From contig JAAESX010000024.1 in assembly GCA_024228935.1 (NCBI GenBank), forward strand, positions 88,705 to 152,704: DNA of 64,000 bases. The letters are read 5' to 3'. The stretch comes from Pseudomonadota bacterium (lineage in GTDB: Bacteria; Myxococcota_A; UBA796; CAJQPC01). Numbering within the stretch: position 1 is the stretch's first letter; every line of letters starts with the position of its first letter. This document shows positions 25,316-34,287 of this stretch, one piece after another. Below the pieces are notes generated by a model, which did not search any database, was not told the origin of the DNA, and saw only the letters and a program-made list of their open reading frames with translations. The translations under genes and the position numbers were made by a program.

Positions 25316-27553
25316 ATGTACGCGTCCGTCCTTTTTGCGCTCACCGCCTGCAACACCACACCGGACACAGCACCGGAAGCGGTGGACTCACCGGCCCCGA
25401 GCTTCATGGAGCCGACGTCGGCCCATGTCGACGGCAACGCCTGCACCTGGAACAGCGACAGCTACTCCACGAACGCGGGCCTGCTGCTGAGTGAGCGCTG
25501 GACGGACATCGGCTCGCTGACGGTGGCGGGAGCGACCTACACCTCGGCCGACCAGATCACCCAGGCCTTCGAGGGCGGCACCGAGTTCGAGAACGAGCGG
25601 CTGGCCCTGGCCCTGAACCTCGCGCTCGACGACGCCGGCGTCTTCGGTATGTACGCCGACCTGCAGAGCGCCGTCCTGATGACAGGGCCGCTCCAGGGGA
25701 CCACCGCTCCCGCCATCCTGCGCGAGGCGATGGGCGGACCCAGCCACGACCTCGAGTTCGCCGTCTCGGCGTTCAACGACGGCTTCGGCGGCTGCAACTA
25801 CACCTGGTACCTGATCGACGGCTCGGACGTGGACAACGACGGCGTCATCAACACCGAGGACTGCGACGACACCGATCCGAGCATCGGCGGCCTGATCTAC
25901 GAGGACGACCTCGACAGCGACGACGGCATCTTCGAGCCCACCGACGAGCTGGGCGACGACTGGTCCTGGGATGGCACCTCGGCGGTCGCGACCGACGGTG
26001 GCCAGGAAGGCATGCTCGCGGGCTACTCGGGCGACGACTACGTCGTGATCGGATCGCTCACCGCCCAGGGGACCGAGCCCGCCTGCGGCTTCGACTGCCT
26101 GCAGACCTGTGTCGACTACGCCCCCGAGGACGACTGCTGGACCGACTACCAGGCGCTCGCGCTCGGCATCCTGTCCTTCGAGATCACCGGCACGGGCGTC
26201 GCCACGCTGTCGAACAGCGACCCCGACTACGACATCTGCCTCGAAGGCTTCGCGATGTGGGACCTCGAGGGCAGCCAGAGTCTGGTCGTCGGCGAAGACG
26301 TGCTCGCCGGCGAGACCTACCGCATCGATGCGGGCTCGCAGATCGACCTGTACTACGGGTCCTGGACGACCGACAACGGCGTGTACTCGCCGTATCTCGA
26401 TGACCCGGCCTTCTGGTGCTACCAGTACGGCACCGTGCTCCAGACGGGCGACGCCTACTCGAGCATCGGCGCGTGGCTGCCCGAGGACATGCAGGCCTGG
26501 GTGACCGACGACACCGACACCGACGGCGACGGCACCGAGGACCACGTCGACTGGGCCGGTGGCAGCGGCGTCCAGGCCCAGCACAACATCTGGGAGTACC
26601 AGGAGACGCACGCCGCCGTGGCCATCGGCAAGCTGGCCGAGAGCTCGTCGAGCGGCACGGTCGAGGTCACCCTGACCGTCCAGAACCGCGGCGCCGAGAG
26701 CACCACGGCGTCGGTCACGGACACCCTCCCGCCGTCCTGGTCGCTCGTCAGCTGCGACGACACCCCGGACTCCGAGACCGGCAACGACGACGACACCACG
26801 ACGCTGTCCTGGGAGGTCGCGCTCGACGGCTGCCAGAACGAGTGCTCGATCGTCGACGAGCACGTCATCACCTGCGACATCTCGTACAACCTGAACACCG
26901 ACCTGAACTTCGTGGACCTGCCCTCGGCGACCGCCGACTACAACGACGGCGACGACGACGAGACCAGCGAGTCCATGCCCGCCGCGGCCTTCGACTACGA
27001 CTGGGACAGCGACGGCCAGATCCTGTGCGGCGAGACCGAGCGCTGGCGCGCTGGCTTCCTGGGCCGGGCCGAGCTCGACGGCGACCAGGACGAAGGCTTC
27101 CACGGCTACCGCTGCGCGCTCGCCCACAACAGCGAGTACGAGTGCTGGCCGGGTGGCCACTTCCTGCAGATCGCCGCGTTCCTCGACGTCGAGGAGGACG
27201 ACATCCAGTCCGAGTGCGATGGCGAGTGCGAGAACCCCTCGTTCGACCAGCTCTCGCGCCAGAACCACGACGGCGACATCGACCTGTCCGCTGGCGACGA
27301 CGCCGAGCTGCGCTTCTGGCTCGTGGGCGACGACCTGCACTGCAGCGCCGACGACGGCAACGGCAACACCGTCGAGACGGCCGCGACCGCGACCTACTTC
27401 GACGAAGGCAGCAGCGGCATGAGCACGCTGAACATGTACGGCGACTTCGACAACATCAAGGTCTGCGAGGCGTTCGGCCTGCCCACCGACGAGTACGAGG
27501 AGGTCGGCGCCGAGTCCGAGGACACCGAAGACGAAGAGGACGTCGAGGAGTAG
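25316..27553 (+). CDS. Large acidic Asp/Glu-rich lipoprotein
   Basis: A 745-residue protein. ATG 25316 has a GGGAG Shine-Dalgarno and starts MYASVLFALTACNTTPDTAP, Cys12. The mature protein is extremely acidic and Cys-containing, with a calcium-type loop DVDNDGVINTEDCDDTDPS and acidic tracts (DYNDGDDDETSESMPAAAFD, ESEDTEDEEDVEE at the end). A middle part (VEVTLTVQNRGAESTTASVT, then DTLPPSWSLVSCDD) resembles DUF11-type conserved repeat beta-domains of surface proteins. Paired Cys (CGFDCLQTCVDY, ECSIVDEHVITCD) suggest disulfides. No catalytic motif. It is followed at 13 bp by another acidic lipoprotein gene. Likely surface or periplasmic; role unknown. Confidence 0.88.
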   Translation: MYASVLFALTACNTTPDTAPEAVDSPAPSFMEPTSAHVDGNACTWNSDSYSTNAGLLLSERWTDIGSLTVAGATYTSADQITQAFEGGTEFENERLALALNLALDDAGVFGMYADLQSAVLMTGPLQGTTAPAILREAMGGPSHDLEFAVSAFNDGFGGCNYTWYLIDGSDVDNDGVINTEDCDDTDPSIGGLIYEDDLDSDDGIFEPTDELGDDWSWDGTSAVATDGGQEGMLAGYSGDDYVVIGSLTAQGTEPACGFDCLQTCVDYAPEDDCWTDYQALALGILSFEITGTGVATLSNSDPDYDICLEGFAMWDLEGSQSLVVGEDVLAGETYRIDAGSQIDLYYGSWTTDNGVYSPYLDDPAFWCYQYGTVLQTGDAYSSIGAWLPEDMQAWVTDDTDTDGDGTEDHVDWAGGSGVQAQHNIWEYQETHAAVAIGKLAESSSSGTVEVTLTVQNRGAESTTASVTDTLPPSWSLVSCDDTPDSETGNDDDTTTLSWEVALDGCQNECSIVDEHVITCDISYNLNTDLNFVDLPSATADYNDGDDDETSESMPAAAFDYDWDSDGQILCGETERWRAGFLGRAELDGDQDEGFHGYRCALAHNSEYECWPGGHFLQIAAFLDVEEDDIQSECDGECENPSFDQLSRQNHDGDIDLSAGDDAELRFWLVGDDLHCSADDGNGNTVETAATATYFDEGSSGMSTLNMYGDFDNIKVCEAFGLPTDEYEEVGAESEDTEDEEDVEE

Positions 27554-27566
27554 GTAGTCTCTCGGC

Positions 27567-28280
27567 ATGATCTGGCTTCTCCTCGCCTGTACGGGTGAGC
27601 CCAACACCGACTCCGCGCCGGAAGGCGACGCCGACACCGACGCGGACACCGACACCGACACCGACACCGACGTGGTCGTCGAGGACTGCACGTCCGAAGG
27701 CGACGAGGACGGCGACGGCCTGGCCGACTGCGAAGACCCCGACTGCGTCGACGTCTGCGCCGAGGACTGCGACAACGAGCTCGACGACGACGACGACGGC
27801 GACGTCGACTGCGACGACGATGAGTGCGCCGGTGAGCCGGCCTGCCTCGGTGCCTGGCGCATGGACGTGCACGTCGATGTCGGCAGCTTCGAGGTCGACA
27901 CCTCGGCCAGCACGCTCGACGCCCAGGGCTCGATCGTCGTGTTCGGCACACCCTACGGCGAAGGCGAGGCGTTCACCTGCACCGGCGCGCTGGCGGCGTC
28001 CGAAGGCTTCGGGACCTCGCTCGGAAGCGCGGCGTGCGACGGCTGCGACCTGCAGTTCGACGTCGCCTGGTACCCCTTCTGGACCGGCGGCTGTCCGATC
28101 ACCCCGCCGCTGCCCTCGACCCAGCTCGGGTTCACGCTGGACGACGCGATGGTGACCCGCAGCTTCGACGACGGCTGGAAGGACCAGTACGACGCGGCGT
28201 CGAGCGGCACCGTCGGCAGCGTGTGGACGCTCGAAGACCTGGAGCAGCAGAACGTCTGGTCGTTTCTCGGCTACTACTGA
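27567..28280 (+). CDS. Acidic lipoprotein with Thr-Asp repeat
   Basis: A 237-residue protein. An in-frame TAG lies at 27555-27557 with no start codon between it and ATG 27567, so MIWLLLACTGEPNTD with Cys8 is the real N-terminus. A DADTDADTDTDTDTDV tract is encoded by a hexamer repeat. Calcium-like acidic loops follow (GDEDGDGLADCEDPD, NELDDDDDGDVDCDDDEC) with several Cys. A beta-rich domain comes next (AWRMDVHVDVGSFEVDTSAS, YPFWTGGCPITPPLP). No known enzyme motif. Its TGA at 28278-28280 is immediately followed in the same frame by the next lipoprotein's hydrophobic start. Probably surface-displayed. Confidence 0.87.
   Translation: MIWLLLACTGEPNTDSAPEGDADTDADTDTDTDTDVVVEDCTSEGDEDGDGLADCEDPDCVDVCAEDCDNELDDDDDGDVDCDDDECAGEPACLGAWRMDVHVDVGSFEVDTSASTLDAQGSIVVFGTPYGEGEAFTCTGALAASEGFGTSLGSAACDGCDLQFDVAWYPFWTGGCPITPPLPSTQLGFTLDDAMVTRSFDDGWKDQYDAASSGTVGSVWTLEDLEQQNVWSFLGYY
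27627..27674. repeat. Hexanucleotide tandem repeat (GACRCS-type, 8 units) within a lipoprotein gene
   Basis: Eight consecutive GAC-NNN hexamers, mostly GACACC, encode the alternating Asp-Thr/Ala tract of the lipoprotein at 27567. Four adjacent units are identical, so the tract could change length by slippage without shifting frame. Confidence 0.8.
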
Positions 28281-28283
28281 GAC

Positions 28284-30167
28284 ATCCTGTTCTTCCTGCT
28301 GGCCTGTCGCCCCGGCTTCCACGGCGACCAGATCCTCGACAGCTCGGACCCCGGTCCCGGCGCGGCGGTCTGGCGCCTCGGTCCGCCCGCCCCCGCGGTG
28401 GGCATCTACGACGTCGAGGCCACGCCCCAGGCCGTCTACGTCACCAATCTCCACGTGCCGTTCGTCACCGTCGTGGACCCCGAGACCGGCGGCTGGGCAG
28501 GCGCGCTGGACCTGCGCGACGCCGGGATGGAGCACCCGCTCTTCCCTCGGGTCGAGAGCTGGGACGGGAAGGTCTGGGTGTCGTCCTCGAACGAGCAGCT
28601 CCTGGCCGCGTTCGACGACACGACGCACGAGCTGGTCGAGGTCACGCCACTCCCCGCGGCCTGGAGGCTCCTCGACAGCGACGAAGACGGCCTGTGGATG
28701 GCCGGACCGGACGGCCTCTACCGCATCGGCGAGGACACCTCCCTAGTCGTCTCGACGGACTTCACCGCGAGCGCCGTCTCCGAGCACCAGGGCCAGGTCG
28801 CCGCGGTCGACGAGGTCCGTGGCGTCGTCCACCTGCTGGGCGAGTGGAGCGTCCCCATCAGCGCGGATCTGGGCGACGTGCTCGTCCGCGACGGACGGGT
28901 CTGGGTCACGGACCGGCGCGCAGGCCAGGTGCTCGAGCTCGACGCCACGGGGGTCATCGCCTCGCTCGATGCGGGCTCGGACACGTTCTCGCTCGAGGCG
29001 CTGGACCAGGACCTGCTGGTGCTCAACCGACAAGGCGCCGCCCTGCCCGACGACACCTACGTCGGCGACCCGGCGACCGTCCTCCGCGTCACGCGCGACC
29101 TGGACCTCGTCTGGACGCTCGAGCTGGACAAGACCATCCACTTCGCCGACTCGCCCGACGGGGGAGAGACCTGGTGGACGGCCAACGAGGACGCGCTGCG
29201 GATGTCGCGCTTCAACGTCTCTGGACAGGAGGAGCGACGCGGGCTCCCCGTGGGACTGACCATCGACCACGTCAGCTGGGACGGCTGGACCGCGCGGTTC
29301 GGCTCCCACCTGACGGACACGCTCTGGATCGTCGCGGACGGCGCGGCGGTCTCCGGGGCGACGTGTGGCTGGCCCTTCTTCGGGATCGTCGTCGACGACC
29401 TGGTCCACGTGCCCTGCCAGGAGTCCGGCTGGATCGACATCCTGGATGCGGACAACGGCACGCTGCACGACCGGAAGACGCTCGCCGACACCTTCCATCG
29501 ACCGTGCGACGGCGGGCTGTGCACCGGCCACGACGCGCTCATCGGCGGGACATCGGACCCAGACCTGGGCGTCTGGGTCGCCGACCCGCGCGAAGGACGG
29601 CTCCTGTCCTCGGATGGCCACGCCATCGACCTGGGCATCAGCGGGACCTCGGCGCCGCTGGTCCAGCACATGGGCGTCGTGGTCCTGGACGAGACGTTCA
29701 TCGTCTACGACCCGGTCGACCGGCGGCTCGTCGCGGCCGGTCTGGACGGCGTGCATGCCGAAGTCGATCTGGAGCTCGAGACGGAGTGGCCGCTGGTACG
29801 CCACGGCGATCGCGTCTGGGCGGGCAGCGCCAGCTACGAGGCCGACCTGACCCACCTGTCGTCCGTCACCGGCGAGGTCATCGCCGCGTCGGACCTCTGG
29901 ATCGTCACCCGGGACGCCGAGACGCTGCGCGTGTTCGACCGCGAAACGAACGAGGTCGCGTCGCTTCCCCTGGCCGAGCTCGAAGCGCCTCCGTACACGC
30001 GGGGCGGGGTATTTGGCCCGATTCGCGCCGCCACCTCGGACGAGGTGCTGATCGTCGCGAGCGTGTTCCGGGGAACCCTGGAGCGGCGGGGCCTGCCCGA
30101 CCTCGAACCGGTGGGCACCGGGATCCAGCCGCTCGGGGACTGGAGCGACGAGCCCGGCGTGCGCTGA
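28284..30167 (+). CDS. Beta-propeller lipoprotein with a non-canonical start codon
   Basis: The frame begins right after the TGA at 28278-28280. Its first codons (GAC ATC CTG TTC TTC CTG CTG GCC TGT) encode a lipobox, ILFFLLAC, but contain no ATG, GTG or TTG. The likely start is ATC 28284 (perhaps a miscalled or mutated ATG, giving MLFFLLAC) or CTG 28287; the in-frame GTG at 28398 would delete the signal. About 627 residues follow, built of repeated four-strand blades typical of quinoprotein/WD-like propellers (YVTNLHVPFVTVVDPETGGW, KVWVSSSNEQLLAAFDDTTH, VWVADPREGRLLSSDGHAID, LWIVTRDAETLRVFDRETNE). No active-site set is seen. Probably a lipid-anchored binding protein. Confidence 0.82.
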   Translation: MLFFLLACRPGFHGDQILDSSDPGPGAAVWRLGPPAPAVGIYDVEATPQAVYVTNLHVPFVTVVDPETGGWAGALDLRDAGMEHPLFPRVESWDGKVWVSSSNEQLLAAFDDTTHELVEVTPLPAAWRLLDSDEDGLWMAGPDGLYRIGEDTSLVVSTDFTASAVSEHQGQVAAVDEVRGVVHLLGEWSVPISADLGDVLVRDGRVWVTDRRAGQVLELDATGVIASLDAGSDTFSLEALDQDLLVLNRQGAALPDDTYVGDPATVLRVTRDLDLVWTLELDKTIHFADSPDGGETWWTANEDALRMSRFNVSGQEERRGLPVGLTIDHVSWDGWTARFGSHLTDTLWIVADGAAVSGATCGWPFFGIVVDDLVHVPCQESGWIDILDADNGTLHDRKTLADTFHRPCDGGLCTGHDALIGGTSDPDLGVWVADPREGRLLSSDGHAIDLGISGTSAPLVQHMGVVVLDETFIVYDPVDRRLVAAGLDGVHAEVDLELETEWPLVRHGDRVWAGSASYEADLTHLSSVTGEVIAASDLWIVTRDAETLRVFDRETNEVASLPLAELEAPPYTRGGVFGPIRAATSDEVLIVASVFRGTLERRGLPDLEPVGTGIQPLGDWSDEPGVR

Positions 30168-30185
30168 CTGAGCTCAAAGCAACGC

Positions 30186-30214
30186 TTGTCGGGACCGAGA
30201 TAGTCCCGTGTAAA
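30186..30214 (+). promoter_or_regulatory. Candidate promoter with palindromic operator before the FHA gene
   Basis: TTGTCG (30186-30191) and TGTAAA (30209-30214) are 17 bp apart and resemble -35 and -10 boxes (each 4 of 6). A perfect inverted repeat, CGGGAC-7-GTCCCG (30190-30208), fills the spacer, where a repressor would block polymerase. Alternatively it is a weak terminator for the gene upstream. Confidence 0.4.
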
Positions 30215-30254
30215 CCTTACCTGACGTAGCCTGTCGATCTTCCCGAGGACCGCT

Positions 30255-31190
30255 GTGCAGACCCTGCTCGTGCTGCTGCAAGAGGACCAGCCGGTCCACA
30301 TGGTCACCGTCGGGTACACGCCGGTCCAGATCGGGCGGGCCGCCACCAACGACCTGGCGCTGGTCGATCCCAGCCTGTCGCGGCGTCATGCCAGCGTCTG
30401 GCTCCGCGGCGGACGGACCTGGCTGGCCGACCACAGCAGCACGAACGGCACGTTCGTGAACGACAAGCAGGTGCGCGGCGCCATCGAGATCACGCCGACG
30501 GACACCATCCGGCTCGGCAACGCGACGCACCTTCGGGTCGAGCACCGGGCCGGCGAGGAAGAGGAGGCACAGGAGGCCACCTTCGTCCTGCTCGACCTGC
30601 GAACCCATGTGCGCCGGGCGCTCCAGACCGGACACAACGAGCTGTCCGACGGCTGGATCCTGGACGTCGATGCGGACGGCGAGACCGTCGAGCTGCTGGG
30701 CCCCCGTGGCCCGGGGCTCGTGCGTATCGACCAGGACTTCGAGGCCGGGAGCGGCCGATACCGGGTCGAGGCCCCCATGCCGGTCGGCGAGACCAGTCCG
30801 CTGCCCGGCGACGAGACGAGCAACAGCTTCGCCTACATCGTGGACGCCACCCTCAATGGCGCCAGCGGCGCCGAGGCCACCGTCAAGCGCGTCGTGGGCG
30901 GCGCCCCGCACATCGTCTGTGCCACGCCGGCTGTGCTGATGTTCATCCTGTCGCGCAAGCTCGAGCAGGACCTGAAGGGCAGCATGTCGCCCTCGGTCGC
31001 GGGCTGGTGCTCGGACAACGACATCCGCGTCGGCATCTGGGGTCGGGACGTCGACCACAGCAGCAACACGCTGAACGTGCTGCTCTACCGGACCCGCAAG
31101 GAGCTCGAGAAGGCCGGCTTCCACGGCGGCTGCATCGAGAAGCGACGCCGGGCGACTCGTCTGGCCGTCGTCGAGGCCTCGACCAAGTAG
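30255..31190 (+). CDS. FHA-domain protein with C-terminal winged-helix-like domain
   Basis: A 311-residue cytoplasmic protein from GTG 30255. The FHA phosphothreonine-binding domain covers about residues 20-95: VQIGRAATNDLALVD, LSRRHASVWLRGG, HSSTNGTFVNDK and DTIRLGN carry the usual GR, SRxH and NGT signature. A beta-rich linker follows. The C-terminal 90 residues (VLMFILSRKLEQDL, RVGIWGRDVDHSSNTLNVLL, YRTRKELEKAGFH, EKRRRATRL) resemble an OmpR-type winged helix with its basic recognition helix and wing. This suggests a transcription factor switched by Ser/Thr phosphorylation, which fits the kinase genes of such genomes. A palindrome in its promoter region could be its own operator. Confidence 0.88.
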   Translation: MQTLLVLLQEDQPVHMVTVGYTPVQIGRAATNDLALVDPSLSRRHASVWLRGGRTWLADHSSTNGTFVNDKQVRGAIEITPTDTIRLGNATHLRVEHRAGEEEEAQEATFVLLDLRTHVRRALQTGHNELSDGWILDVDADGETVELLGPRGPGLVRIDQDFEAGSGRYRVEAPMPVGETSPLPGDETSNSFAYIVDATLNGASGAEATVKRVVGGAPHIVCATPAVLMFILSRKLEQDLKGSMSPSVAGWCSDNDIRVGIWGRDVDHSSNTLNVLLYRTRKELEKAGFHGGCIEKRRRATRLAVVEASTK

Positions 31191-31193
31191 CGC

Positions 31194-33425
31194 TCAGAGG
31201 TCGTGGGTCTCGAGGTACGCCTCGGTCTCCGCGCCCAGCTCGCGACGCGCTCGCCCGAGCCCTTCGATCCGCTTCTGGCGCTTCTCCTGTCCGGCTTCCT
31301 GCCCCAGCGGGCCGCCCTCGACGGTGTCCTGCAGCACCAGGTCGGCCTCGTCCTTGTCCGGCCCCGCGATGCGCTCGATCCGGCGTCGCTGATCCCGCAG
31401 GATCTCCAGCTGGCTGTGCTCCTGCAGCGAGTCGAGCTTGCCGAGCGCCGCGGCCGCGATCCGTGCGTGGATGCCGTCGATGAAGGCCGGGAAGTCCTTC
31501 TTCAGGGTGTGGATGGCCTCGATGAGCCGCGCCCGATCCGGCGTGCCCCAGAAGGGTCCGGTCAGCCCGTTCCCGAGCCGCTCGAGCTGGTCGAGCCAGG
31601 CCTCCATGGACTCGAGCTCGACGAGCGCTGCGTCGAGGTGGTCCATGTCCATCCCGAGGCCGCCGTACAGCGTCTCGATCCGGTGCAGCAACGCGTCCAC
31701 CTGGCGCAGCAGCAGCGCCGTCGGAAGCCGGTGGACCCGGGCGATCTGGGGGCGGACCCCGGGCGCGATGTCGGCGACCGGGACCAGGGCCGCGGCGAAG
31801 TCCCCGAGCTCCTCGAACAGCGCCGCCAGATGGTCAACGACGCTGGGTGGCACCGGGACCTGGTTGGTGGCGTCCTCGACCACCTGCACCCGACGGTTCA
31901 AGGCCTGCAGTGCGAAGCCCGTGGCCTCGGCCAGGAGCCCCCGGACCTGGTCCAGCAGGGCCGAGTCCGCCGCCGCCCGCCGGTGGGCCTCCTTCGGCAG
32001 CAGCCGCTGGCCGATCTCGACATTGGTCGCCAGCCGTCCGAAGGCCGCGAGCGTCCACCCGACGAGCCCGGTCTGCTCCAGGTCGTAGACCTCGAGCCGG
32101 CTGCCGGTGACTGGGTTCTCGGTCGCGACGACCAGCCGCTGGCCGGAGAGCGCCGCGCACCGCAGCCGACCGGCGGGGCGCAGCAACGGGAACACCGTCT
32201 TGGTGGTCGGCGAGCCCAGCCACAGCCCGCTGTCCTCCCACATGAGCACCCGGACGTTGTCGGGCGCAGGGGCGGCCCCCTTCACCGAGCCCATGACGGC
32301 CAGCTCGCCGATGACCCCCGACAGGTTGTCCTCCCAGACGGCGATCTTGCTGTCCCGGATGGCGAGCACGTGCGTACCAGCGCGGATCAGCCGGCCGACG
32401 TCCGGCGCCTGGACCTCGCTGAACTTCGTCATGCCGCGGTTGGTGACCCACCAGGACTTGATCCGCCCCGTGCCGGCCGTGAGCGCTCGGCCCGAGGCGG
32501 GGATGGCCACGCCGGCGACCCCGAAGGCATGGGCGTCCGTGACCCGCTCGACCTCGGCCGGGGCGAAGTCCGCCAGCGACGCCGGGATCGAGAACCGGTA
32601 CATCGGGCCCTCGTCCGTGCCGGCCAGGATCCAGTCCTCGTCGGGACTCCACGCCACGCTGGACAGCGCCGGACGCACACCCCACTGGCCGCGTGAGACC
32701 CCCACGCTGTGCACGAACCCTCGGTCCGGCAGCGCGATGTGCAGGCCGCCACGACCGCCGACGAGCACGACGCCGCCGGGCGAGAGCGCCATGCAGAGCG
32801 CTTGTCCGTGGGGCACCGGCCACTCCTCGGCCATGCGCTCCTCGCCCGGGTGCCAGCGGAACAGGCGGGACTTGCTCAGCGCCCAGACGGTGCCGTCCTG
32901 GGCGAACTCGAGCTGGATGGGCTCGAGCCCGATCGGCAGGGCGATGTGGGCCTCGGGGTCCGGCGCCTGGGCCAGCTCGGGCAGCTCCCGGGTGCCCAGC
33001 TCGGACATCGCGACCCGCAGCGCGTTCTGCTTGCGCTCCAGGCCCACCCCCTCGAGCAGCGCCCGGTGCCGCTGGATCAGCAGCCGGGCGTCCTGGCAGG
33101 CGAGCTCGATCTGGGCGGCGGCCTCTTCGAGCGCACCGCCCGCCCGACCCGCACGGCGCGCGTCCTCGACCCGCCGCAGCAGCGGGGCCCGGGTCTTCTC
33201 CAGCTGGGCGAGGCTCTCCTCGAGCCGCTGGATCTCGGCTTCGAGCTCGAGCTCGAGTCGGATCAGGCTCTCCGGGTGGCGCTTGCGCTCGACCTCGCGC
33301 TTCATCAGCCGCTCGAAGACCGACTGCTCCTCGTCCGCCGTGTACAGCCCGCAGTTCGGGCACCACCGAAGCGTGCTCTCGACGTCGTAGCCGCACTCCC
33401 CGCACGACTGGAACTCTCTCTTCAC
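31194..33425 (-). CDS. Zinc-ribbon, coiled-coil and beta-propeller protein
   Basis: A 743-residue cytoplasmic protein; I chose GTG 33425 (MKREFQSCGECGYD) over a TTG one codon upstream. The first 27 residues form a zinc ribbon (CGECGY, then CPNCGLY). A long charged coiled coil follows (residues 35-140, for example LELELEAEIQRLEESLAQLE). Then come propeller-like WD/NHL blades (GTVWALSKSRLFRWHPGEER, VAWSPDEDWILAGTDEGPMY, SKIAVWEDNLSGVIGEL). The C-terminal 250 residues are helical with another charged coiled segment. No catalytic site. It is convergent with the FHA gene (3 bp apart). The layout suggests a scaffold or sensor; function unknown. Confidence 0.85.
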   Translation of the reverse strand: MKREFQSCGECGYDVESTLRWCPNCGLYTADEEQSVFERLMKREVERKRHPESLIRLELELEAEIQRLEESLAQLEKTRAPLLRRVEDARRAGRAGGALEEAAAQIELACQDARLLIQRHRALLEGVGLERKQNALRVAMSELGTRELPELAQAPDPEAHIALPIGLEPIQLEFAQDGTVWALSKSRLFRWHPGEERMAEEWPVPHGQALCMALSPGGVVLVGGRGGLHIALPDRGFVHSVGVSRGQWGVRPALSSVAWSPDEDWILAGTDEGPMYRFSIPASLADFAPAEVERVTDAHAFGVAGVAIPASGRALTAGTGRIKSWWVTNRGMTKFSEVQAPDVGRLIRAGTHVLAIRDSKIAVWEDNLSGVIGELAVMGSVKGAAPAPDNVRVLMWEDSGLWLGSPTTKTVFPLLRPAGRLRCAALSGQRLVVATENPVTGSRLEVYDLEQTGLVGWTLAAFGRLATNVEIGQRLLPKEAHRRAAADSALLDQVRGLLAEATGFALQALNRRVQVVEDATNQVPVPPSVVDHLAALFEELGDFAAALVPVADIAPGVRPQIARVHRLPTALLLRQVDALLHRIETLYGGLGMDMDHLDAALVELESMEAWLDQLERLGNGLTGPFWGTPDRARLIEAIHTLKKDFPAFIDGIHARIAAAALGKLDSLQEHSQLEILRDQRRRIERIAGPDKDEADLVLQDTVEGGPLGQEAGQEKRQKRIEGLGRARRELGAETEAYLETHDL

Positions 33426-33461
33426 CAACGGATCATGGGCGCTCGGGGGGTGGGGATCAAC

Positions 33462-34253
33462 TCACCACGCCAGCGCCCACTCGGCGCAGAGCTTGATCGA
33501 CTCGCCCCGGGCCAGCATCGCGTCGGCCTTGGATATGGCTCGCTGACGGAACCGCTCGGCGTCTTCAGGCGCGAGTGTCTGCAGCCAGCCCGAGATGCCG
33601 GGGCTCGCCTCGAGCACGTCGCGGGCCCACTGCGCGCCGGAACGGACGACCATCACCATGTCCTGTTCACCGATCACGACGTTCTCGAAACCAGCGGCCA
33701 GGAGCCTGTCGCGGAACGTGCCCGCCAGGTGGAAGTTCGACCGGGGCGGCGCGGGCATCTCCAGCCCCATCTCACGAGCCAGGCCGGGCACGAACGTCAT
33801 CATCGGAGAGCGCTCGGGGGCACCCCAGACACTGGCGGCGAGCACACCGCCCGGCCGCAGCACGCGTCGGATCTCGCCGAGCGCGGCGTCCGTGTCCGGG
33901 ACGATCATCAGGCAGAGGTTCGAGATGACCGCGTCGAACGTGGCGCTCGGGAACGACAGCTTCTCGGCGTTCTCCTCCTGCACGACGACGTCCTCGGGCA
34001 GGCGGGATCGGGCGATCCGCAGCATCTCTGGAGACAGGTCGACGCACGTGAGGCGCGCGTCCTGACGCAGGTACCGGTGGATCTCCAGGCCGCCGCCGCC
34101 GGCTCCACAGCCGAGATCGAGCACGCTCGCGGCGTTCTCCAGCTCGGCGGCCGAGGCCAGGGTGTTGGCGAGCGTGCGCGTGTAGCGCTCGTAGCGGTCG
34201 GCGAAGACCGGGGCGAAGGTGTCCCAGCGGGAGCGAAGGGTGTCGATGTCCAT
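33462..34253 (-). CDS. Class I SAM-dependent methyltransferase
   Basis: A 263-residue protein with a Rossmann methyltransferase fold. Motif I is VLDLGCGAGGGGLEIHRYL (residues about 44-62), and LTCVDLSPEMLRIARSRLP holds the acidic residue that binds the SAM ribose. The post-motif DAVISNLCLMIVPDTDAALG and RRVLRPGGVLAASVW are typical of the UbiE/COQ5 and Methyltransf_11 group. The C-terminal half would bind the acceptor, which cannot be deduced. ATG 34253 overlaps nothing; the divergent lipoprotein hydrolase gene starts 35 bp away, and the gap must hold both promoters. Confidence 0.9.
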   Translation of the reverse strand: MDIDTLRSRWDTFAPVFADRYERYTRTLANTLASAAELENAASVLDLGCGAGGGGLEIHRYLRQDARLTCVDLSPEMLRIARSRLPEDVVVQEENAEKLSFPSATFDAVISNLCLMIVPDTDAALGEIRRVLRPGGVLAASVWGAPERSPMMTFVPGLAREMGLEMPAPPRSNFHLAGTFRDRLLAAGFENVVIGEQDMVMVVRSGAQWARDVLEASPGISGWLQTLAPEDAERFRQRAISKADAMLARGESIKLCAEWALAW

Positions 34254-34287
34254 GCCCCCCGGCTACTTTTCCGACCAGAGGGTCGCC

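Noticed and set aside
28398..30167. GTG 28398 as the start of the propeller protein
   Set aside because: It would remove a clear lipobox signal that begins 110 nt upstream in the same frame directly after the previous stop codon.
27567..30167. Stop-codon readthrough joining the lipoproteins at 27567 and 28284 into one protein
   Set aside because: The second frame opens with its own complete lipobox, which would be buried inside a fusion. Separate translation is simpler, though the missing start codon is noted as a finding.
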